A DNA stretch of 10,402 bases from Alkaliphilus sp. (GTDB lineage: Bacteria; Bacillota; Clostridia; Peptostreptococcales; Thermotaleaceae): assembly GCA_018335765.1 (NCBI GenBank), contig JAGXRU010000175.1, positions 1 through 10,402 of the forward strand, in the 5' to 3' direction. Shown here piece after piece: positions 6,250-10,402 of this stretch (positions within the stretch are counted from its first letter, which is position 1; the number at the start of each line of letters is the position of its first letter). The translations under genes and the position numbers were made by a program. Under the pieces are notes generated by a model. That model searched no databases. It was not told the DNA's origin and worked only from the letters and a program-made list of their open reading frames with translations.

Positions 6250-6279
6250 AACATATGCTTGTATAAATTACATTATTCA
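6250..6279 (-). promoter_or_regulatory. Candidate sigma-E promoter of yabP-yabQ
   Basis: On the minus strand TGAATAAT (6272-6279) and CATATGTT (6250-6257) are 14 bp apart. They compare with the sigma-E pattern K-M-A-T-A-T-T and CATACANT (about 6 of 8 and 5 of 8 matches). It lies directly behind the yabO terminator and 37 nt before the yabP start, where a promoter is needed. The match is partial and rests mainly on position. Confidence 0.45.
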
Positions 6280-6280
6280 T

Positions 6281-6308
6281 AAAAAAATAGTACCTTCTCG
6301 GTACTATT
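6281..6308 (-). terminator. Rho-independent terminator overlapping the end of yabO
   Basis: A 9-bp stem AATAGTACC/GGTACTATT (6286-6294 and 6300-6308) with a 5-nt loop is followed on the minus strand by a run of T to 6281. The yabO stop codon TAG (6304-6306) is inside the first-transcribed arm. It separates yabO from yabP. Confidence 0.9.
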
Positions 6309-6546
6309 CTATAGCTTTATACATTTCCTTTGATGATTCCTTTGTAACGTGTTCTGAAACATCCGTTACACAAACTTTAGTCACTCTGCTGCCGAATTCA
6401 ATAGCGATAACATCTCCAATTTTAACCTCGGCACTGGCTTTTATAACCTTACCATTTACCTTCACTTTACCATTGTCACATGCTTCATTTGCAATAGTTC
6501 GTCTTTTTATCAACCGACTGTTCTTTAAGTATTTATCTATACGCAA
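6304..6546 (-). CDS. yabO: S4-domain RNA-binding protein YabO (HslR/Hsp15 type)
   Basis: An 80-residue basic protein made up almost wholly of an S4 domain: M-R-I-D-K-Y-L-K (1-8), R-L-I-K-R-R-T (11-17), then V-K-V-N-G-K-V-I-K-A-S (28-38) and G-D-V-I-A-I (44-49). This is the class that binds rRNA; in E. coli the related Hsp15 recycles 50S subunits carrying nascent chains, and in other Firmicutes RqcP (YabO) aids ribosome quality control by supporting C-terminal Ala-tailing with RqcH. The start codon is TTG (6544-6546), chosen because AGGAG lies 7 nt upstream and the protein then begins exactly as family members do. Its stop lies in a terminator stem. A hup terminator just upstream implies that yabO needs its own promoter or read-through; only weak candidate hexamers are visible near 6594-6599. 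Confidence 0.94.
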   Translation of the reverse strand: MRIDKYLKNSRLIKRRTIANEACDNGKVKVNGKVIKASAEVKIGDVIAIEFGSRVTKVCVTDVSEHVTKESSKEMYKAIE

Positions 6547-6597
6547 ACTATCAGCTCCTATAATTTTAATTTACTAGTAGTGTTATAGAATCCCAGC

Positions 6598-6633
6598 AAA
6601 AATCCCATTAATCTAAATAATCAATGGGATTTT
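6598..6633 (-). terminator. Rho-independent terminator after hup
   Basis: A perfect 11-bp stem AAAATCCCATT/AATGGGATTTT (6599-6609 and 6623-6633) with a 13-nt AT-rich loop, followed on the minus strand by TG. The A/T ends of the stem supply the U tract. It starts about 13 nt beyond the hup stop codon. Confidence 0.85.
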
Positions 6634-6646
6634 ATCTCTTTTCTAA

Positions 6647-6925
6647 TTAAGCATTTACAATATCTTTTAAAGCTTTGCCTGCTTTAAATACAGGAGCCTT
6701 TGAAGCAGGAATATCAATTACTTGCTCTGGATTTCTTGGATTTCTGCCTTGTCTTGCTTTTCTCTCCCGCACATCAAATGTACCAAACCCAACTAACTGG
6801 ACTTTATCATCTTTTGCAAGGGCTTCTTCAACGCTTTTCATGAATGAATTCAATGCAACCTCAGTATCTTTTTTAGTAAGTCCTGATTTTTCAGCCATAC
6901 TGGCAACTAATTCAGCTTTATTCAC
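6647..6925 (-). CDS. hup: HU family DNA-binding protein
   Basis: A nucleoid protein that binds and bends DNA as a dimer. The 92 residues are a full-length HU: helical dimer body (1-44), the G-F-G-T-F-x-V-R-E-R-x-A-R-x-G-R-N-P motif (46-63) leading into the DNA-binding arm with the intercalating proline P63, and the closing segment I-P-A-S-K-A-P-V-F-K-A-G-K-A-L-K (72-87). The start codon is GTG (6923-6925) with AAGGAGG about 8 nt upstream. A terminator follows the gene, and AT-rich DNA with a possible -10 TATAAA lies upstream, but I see no clear -35. Its position between yabN and yabO is not that of B. subtilis hbs; I recall this arrangement in Clostridia. Confidence 0.97.
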   Translation of the reverse strand: MNKAELVASMAEKSGLTKKDTEVALNSFMKSVEEALAKDDKVQLVGFGTFDVRERKARQGRNPRNPEQVIDIPASKAPVFKAGKALKDIVNA

Positions 6926-6966
6926 AAAAATAACCTCCTTATTAATTTATATTTATAATACGTATG

Positions 6967-8490
6967 TCATATTCTATCTTTTATTGTGAAATCCTTCTTT
7001 TTACTACTATTATTTATATTTTTTGTGTTTTTATGTATTTTTGCCAAATTCCACAGATCATCCATTTCTTCCAAAGACATATCCTCTAATTTGTTTCCAT
7101 GGCTTTTTGCTGTTATTTCCATAAACTCAAATCGATTAATAAACTTCTCCGAGGTTTTATTTAGCGCTAATTCTGGTTCTACTTTTAAAAATCGTGCAAC
7201 ATTGACTACAGCAAAGATTAAATCACCGATTTCTTCAGCTATTTCATCAGGTTTATCCAGATAAATTAGTTCTATTACTTCTTCAAGTTCTTCTCTAACT
7301 TTTTCTATGGCACCTTCTACACTGTCCCAATCAAATCCTACCCTGGCTGCTTTTTCCTGAATTTTGTGACTCTTCATTAAAGCTGGTAAATGCTTTGGGA
7401 TTCTTCTTAAGGAAGCTGTGTAACTATGTTCATTCTTCTCTTTTTGCTTTATCCCTTCCCAGCTTTCTAAAGCACCTGAAACCGAGTCCACTTTTAGATC
7501 TTTAAACACGTGAGGATGTCTGTATATCAATTTATTGCAAATACCAGTAATCACATCTTCCATATTGAAATGTTCTGCTTCCAGTGCCAATTGTGCGTGA
7601 AATACTATTTGAAGCAATAAATCACCTAGTTCTTCCTCCAATAAGTCCATATCCTTATTATCCAAGGCTTCAAGAACCTCATAGGTTTCCTCTATCAAAT
7701 AAGGCTTTAAACTTTCATGAGTTTGGCTCAAATCCCATGGGCAACCCTCCTTTTCTCTTAATTTTCCCATGATTTGAACTAAATTATTCATGCTATAAAA
7801 TTTAAGATGTTTATCAGTAGTTTCCGGAATAAAAATACTTGTCAAATGATCAATCCAATCTATTCTATCAAGTTCATAGAGGCACATTTTTTCTATTCGT
7901 TCCAACCCTGAAACTCCGGCACCCCTGATCACAACTATAGGCTGTTCATCATGATAATACTTCATAAGACTTATCTTAACCTGTGATGCGATCATTTGGT
8001 TATAAATCTGAGTCACTACAACGGGGCAATGAACATCTGGTATTTGCTTGTCCAATTGCAAACCATCCAAAATCTTTAATCCATTCACCGGATCAATTCT
8101 AAGAGAATGAAATATTGCATCTAAGAAGCTGGGAGCCTGAATAAATTCGAGCGAAGCACCCGTGGCCTCAGCCCTCTGAATTAATAATCTCACAGTTTCT
8201 TCACCTACAAAGGGGTTTCCTGGGACAGCATAGATCACATCTTCCTTTAAAGACACCTCCAGAAGTTTATCTGTAATTTTTTCATATACTGCCTCAAAAC
8301 TCTGCATTTCTTCATACAAATGATCAAAACTATGAAATTTGATTTTTAGTTCCTTTAGGTATTCTACAACAGGATGCTTTGTTGTTCTAAGTATAACTCT
8401 TTTACCTGATTTTATTTTTTCTAAAGTTCCCAGAGTTAAGCAATCCTTGTTGCCCGGTCCTAGACCTACAATCGTTATGGTATATTGCAT
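6967..8490 (-). CDS. yabN: Tetrapyrrole methylase / MazG nucleotide pyrophosphohydrolase fusion, YabN-like
   Basis: A two-part protein of 507 residues. The N-terminal part (1-220) is a SAM-dependent tetrapyrrole methylase fold, with the opening G-L-G-P-G (9-13) and P-G-N-P (90-93) loops. Residues 230-490 hold two MazG repeats. The first has C-P-W-D (250-253), E-E-T-Y-E-V (267-272) and E-E-L-G-D-L (286-291); the second has E-E-L-E-E-V (400-405) and E-E-I-G-D-L (419-424). MazG hydrolyses nucleoside triphosphates to monophosphate and pyrophosphate, using these acidic residues to hold Mg. The last 20 residues are Lys/Asn-rich and outside the fold. A GTG at 8499 could extend the frame, but it lies within the ribosome site AAGGTGG; the ATG at 8490 fits. 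The gene lies 17 nt after yabM, probably in the same operon. The substrate of the methylase half is unknown. Confidence 0.95.
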   Translation of the reverse strand: MQYTITIVGLGPGNKDCLTLGTLEKIKSGKRVILRTTKHPVVEYLKELKIKFHSFDHLYEEMQSFEAVYEKITDKLLEVSLKEDVIYAVPGNPFVGEETVRLLIQRAEATGASLEFIQAPSFLDAIFHSLRIDPVNGLKILDGLQLDKQIPDVHCPVVVTQIYNQMIASQVKISLMKYYHDEQPIVVIRGAGVSGLERIEKMCLYELDRIDWIDHLTSIFIPETTDKHLKFYSMNNLVQIMGKLREKEGCPWDLSQTHESLKPYLIEETYEVLEALDNKDMDLLEEELGDLLLQIVFHAQLALEAEHFNMEDVITGICNKLIYRHPHVFKDLKVDSVSGALESWEGIKQKEKNEHSYTASLRRIPKHLPALMKSHKIQEKAARVGFDWDSVEGAIEKVREELEEVIELIYLDKPDEIAEEIGDLIFAVVNVARFLKVEPELALNKTSEKFINRFEFMEITAKSHGNKLEDMSLEEMDDLWNLAKIHKNTKNINNSSKKKDFTIKDRI

Positions 8491-8507
8491 TTTTTCCACC
8501 TTCCATG

Positions 8508-10118
8508 TTATCTTCTCAGCAAACCAAGACTATTCAATATTTTTATAATCCTATTTCCCCCAGGAATCATTTGAAAATCTGCCTTTGTAATTCCTCCTGT
8601 TGCTAATAGCATTAGCCCATAAATCATTATTCCCATACTTACAGCTACTAAGGTTGTAATTTTGTTTCCTAGAATACCAGTTAGCCTACCATAAATAAAT
8701 AGAACCGAGATACTCATAGCAATGACAGCAATAACTGGCTTTATTAATACATCCATGGTGCTAAAATCAACTTTGGTAAGTCTTTTTATGGCTAAAAAAT
8801 TCAACAAAGCAGCTATGCCATACGCCATAACAGTTCCAATAGCTGCTCCTTTAATATTAATAGAGTAGATTCCCGTAAAAAAGTATGTCAATATCACTTT
8901 GAAAACAGCTCCTATAAACAAGTTTACTACAGGAATAGACGGTCTTCCTAAACCTTGTAGAATTCCTGTAAAAGTCTGCAACAAAGTCAAAAATATCACA
9001 CCAAAACCTAAAATAGACAAAATATCAGCGGCATTGACTGCACTAGTTTGCTGCAATGGATAGAGAAGCAGCATAATAGGCTTTGATAATATGACTAGCC
9101 CTGCAGCCGATGGCAGACCTAATAGTAGTGCTACTCTCGTACCTGATTGAATTGTATTTTTTACTAATAAATTATTTTTTCTTTGTACTGCATCAGAGAT
9201 GGCTGGCACCAGGCTAACAGCTAAGCCCACTGTGATTATTTGTGGCAAGTTTATCAAAGGAGCTGCCATTCCTGTTAACTGACCATATAGCTCATTGGCA
9301 ACCTCAGCGGAATAACCTATGTCTTGAAGTCTTCTCATTACGATTGCTAAATCTATCATGTTCATTACTGGAATTATCGCAGCCCCCATGGTTATGGGTA
9401 TTGCAATTGACATAATCCTATAAATGATCTTACCGGAGTTTTCTTTTTTAAATCTAGGCCTGCTCTGGATTTCCTGAAATATACTATGCCGTCTTTTATA
9501 ATAGATCAGTATAATGATGATAGCTCCTGTAACACCTCCTGCAGCAGCTCCGAAAGATGCACCGGCAGCGGCTAAATCTATGCCTTTTCTAAATAAAAAA
9601 AGAGCTAGAACAAGACCGACAACAGTCCTTCCAAACTGTTCTATTATTTGAGATACAGCTGTGGGAACCATGTCCTGAATTCCTTGGAAATATCCTCTAA
9701 AGGCTGCCATAATAGGTACAAAAAACAAAGCGGGAGCTATTGCCAGCATAGAATAGTATGCCTCTGGCGGACTTTTAATTATTTCCACAATCCTTCTCGA
9801 ACCAAAAAACATAATCGACGATGTCACAATGCCTGTTATCAAAAGAAGAATAAAAGAAACTTTAAAAATACGATGAGCTCCATAGGGGTCACCCACTGCA
9901 TATTTCTCTGATACTAGCTTTGAAATAGCTGTTGGTATACCAGCTGTGGAAATTGTCAGAAGTAAGACATATATAGGATAAGACGCTTGATAATATCCCA
10001 TACCCTCGTCTCCAATTATATTCGCCAAAGGTATCCTGAAAAAAGCACCCATAATTTTCACAATAATTCCAGCCACACCCAAAATAACTGCACCCTTTAA
10101 AAAAGATTTGCTGCCCAT
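8508..10118 (-). CDS. yabM: MOP-superfamily lipid flippase, SpoVB/YabM-like
   Basis: An integral membrane protein of 536 residues with about 14 predicted spans, belonging to the polysaccharide-biosynthesis branch of the MOP (MATE-like) flippases. Typical N-terminal features are K-G-A-x-I-L-G-x-A-G (8-17), K-x-x-G-A-F-F-R-I-P-L (21-31) and G-D-E-G-M-G-Y-Y-Q (36-44); F-R-G-Y-F-Q-G (139-145) and G-I-L-Q-G-L-G-R-P (386-394) are also visible. Relatives move lipid-linked wall precursors across the membrane; SpoVB acts in spore cortex synthesis. The gene after spoVT is yabM in B. subtilis, a SpoVB paralogue, so this entry may be either in function. The start ATG follows GAGGAGGAG at ideal spacing. 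A shifted frame overlapping the 5' end (to about 9889) is a shadow. A sigma-A-like promoter lies about 110 nt upstream. Confidence 0.93.
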   Translation of the reverse strand: MGSKSFLKGAVILGVAGIIVKIMGAFFRIPLANIIGDEGMGYYQASYPIYVLLLTISTAGIPTAISKLVSEKYAVGDPYGAHRIFKVSFILLLITGIVTSSIMFFGSRRIVEIIKSPPEAYYSMLAIAPALFFVPIMAAFRGYFQGIQDMVPTAVSQIIEQFGRTVVGLVLALFLFRKGIDLAAAGASFGAAAGGVTGAIIIILIYYKRRHSIFQEIQSRPRFKKENSGKIIYRIMSIAIPITMGAAIIPVMNMIDLAIVMRRLQDIGYSAEVANELYGQLTGMAAPLINLPQIITVGLAVSLVPAISDAVQRKNNLLVKNTIQSGTRVALLLGLPSAAGLVILSKPIMLLLYPLQQTSAVNAADILSILGFGVIFLTLLQTFTGILQGLGRPSIPVVNLFIGAVFKVILTYFFTGIYSINIKGAAIGTVMAYGIAALLNFLAIKRLTKVDFSTMDVLIKPVIAVIAMSISVLFIYGRLTGILGNKITTLVAVSMGIMIYGLMLLATGGITKADFQMIPGGNRIIKILNSLGLLRR

Positions 10119-10139
10119 TTATGCTCCTCCTCAAAACTA

Positions 10140-10159
10140 TGTATGAAGATTTTCATACA
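10140..10159. promoter_or_regulatory. Perfect inverted repeat in the yabM leader
   Basis: The arms TGTATGAA (10140-10147) and TTCATACA (10152-10159) enclose 4 nt. The repeat lies about 10 nt before the yabM ribosome site and about 65 nt after the predicted transcription start. It could be an operator or an RNA hairpin; no proper U tract follows, so it is a poor terminator. Confidence 0.4.
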
Positions 10160-10225
10160 GATCTAACTTGAATGTTTTGTGCCTTTTTGAGTATATAACA
10201 TTTTTCCTTAATTGGGAACAAATCT

Positions 10226-10257
10226 ATTATACCAGAAATCTATCAGTTTATTTGCAA
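10226..10257 (-). promoter_or_regulatory. yabM promoter, extended -10 sigma-A type
   Basis: The minus strand carries TGGTATAAT (10226-10234), a perfect -10 with the extended TGN. The best -35 match TTGCAA (10252-10257) is 20 bp away, longer than ideal, which an extended -10 can tolerate. It lies behind the spoVT terminator. Confidence 0.65.
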
Positions 10258-10282
10258 CTTTAATTTAATTCCTAGAATATAC

Positions 10283-10309
10283 AAAAGTAGTAGCCCTCTG
10301 ACTACTACT
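10283..10309 (-). terminator. Terminator after spoVT
   Basis: Arms AGTAGTAG (10286-10293) and CTACTACT (10302-10309) with an 8-nt loop; on the minus strand the stem is followed by TTTG. It lies 34 nt after the spoVT stop codon. Confidence 0.7.
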
Positions 10310-10343
10310 GATAGATTGAATGTATTATTCCACACATTAAGGT

Positions 10344-10402
10344 TTACTGTTCCATCTGTTTGCCAAGAAAGCTTGCCGCTGTTTCTGCAACCTTAGCTTC
10401 TA
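10344..10402 (-). CDS. spoVT: Stage V sporulation regulator SpoVT, last codons only
   Basis: Only the final 18 codons and the TAA stop (10344-10346) are inside the window; the gene starts beyond the right edge. The readable end is E-A-K-V-A-E-T-A-A-S-F-L-G-K-Q-M-E-Q. The T-A-A-x-F-L-G-K-Q-M-E motif is the conserved end of SpoVT, a forespore transcription regulator with an AbrB-type N-terminal DNA-binding domain and a C-terminal GAF domain. The position directly upstream of yabM is the expected one. The fragment is short, but the motif together with the synteny makes the call likely. Confidence 0.85.
   Translation of the reverse strand, partial: EAKVAETAASFLGKQMEQ

Noticed and set aside
1028..9911. 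Several plus-strand open frames of 60 to 120 codons opposite spoIIE, yabN, hup and yabM
   Set aside because: All are antisense to well-supported genes, lack convincing ribosome sites and have no recognisable domains.
9889..10134. An 81-codon minus-strand frame over the start of yabM
   Set aside because: It is in a shifted frame within the 5' end of yabM, begins in the yabM leader and shows no protein family features; a shadow frame.
1598..10160. Shared 11-mer ATCTTCATACA near 1600 and in the yabM leader (opposite strand)
   Set aside because: Matches of this length are expected by chance in 10 kb of AT-rich DNA, and the two contexts have nothing in common.
744..10190. Repeated AAAAGGCAC word (near 747, 1608 and, on the other strand, 10180)
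   Set aside because: Two copies are terminator stems, the third is single; a shared word this short and A-rich is expected by chance.

Overview
The window looks like a chromosomal segment of a low-GC, endospore-forming Firmicute, most likely of the Clostridia. The AT-rich sequence, strong AGGAGG-type ribosome sites, and the presence of SpoIIE, SpoVT, YabP and YabQ all point this way. Every gene I can support lies on the minus strand, so transcription runs from the right end of the window to the left. I recognise the order as the conserved spoVT-yabM-yabN-yabO-yabP-yabQ-divIC-yabR-spoIIE-yabS-yabT block known from Bacillus subtilis. The one addition is an HU gene between yabN and yabO. No transposase, prophage or defence gene was found; the novelty here lies in fine structure rather than in a new gene cassette.

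Right part (10402 to 6647): the last codons of spoVT, its terminator, a sigma-A type promoter with a roughly 100-nt leader, then yabM (SpoVB-like MOP flippase), yabN (tetrapyrrole methylase fused to MazG) and hup (HU). A good terminator follows hup.

Middle part (6546 to 4386): yabO (S4 RNA-binding, TTG start) ends inside its own terminator. A sigma-E-like promoter then leads yabP and yabQ, two small sporulation proteins. Next comes divIC (septum formation), and yabR (S1 domain) with its own consensus sigma-A promoter and terminator. Between yabQ and divIC lies a 15-bp tandem repeat with five copies. In the +1 frame of yabQ this array is fully open, and that frame ends at an ATGA overlap with the divIC start. 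This raises the possibility of a frameshifted or phase-variable YabQ C-terminus.

Left part (4336 to 1): a 380-bp gene-free stretch with several hairpins and perhaps an interspersed repeat, then spoIIE with a promoter whose -35 and -10 are 21 bp apart. That wide spacing is typical of Spo0A-activated promoters. After spoIIE come yabS, a von Willebrand A protein whose metal-site motifs occur in permuted order, and yabT, a Ser/Thr kinase truncated by the window edge.

Together the genes join stress and housekeeping functions (HU, S4 and S1 RNA-binding proteins, MazG) to asymmetric division (DivIC, SpoIIE) and to mother-cell coat and cortex steps (YabP, YabQ, SpoVT). The kinase and vWA pair is likely a sporulation-linked signalling unit.
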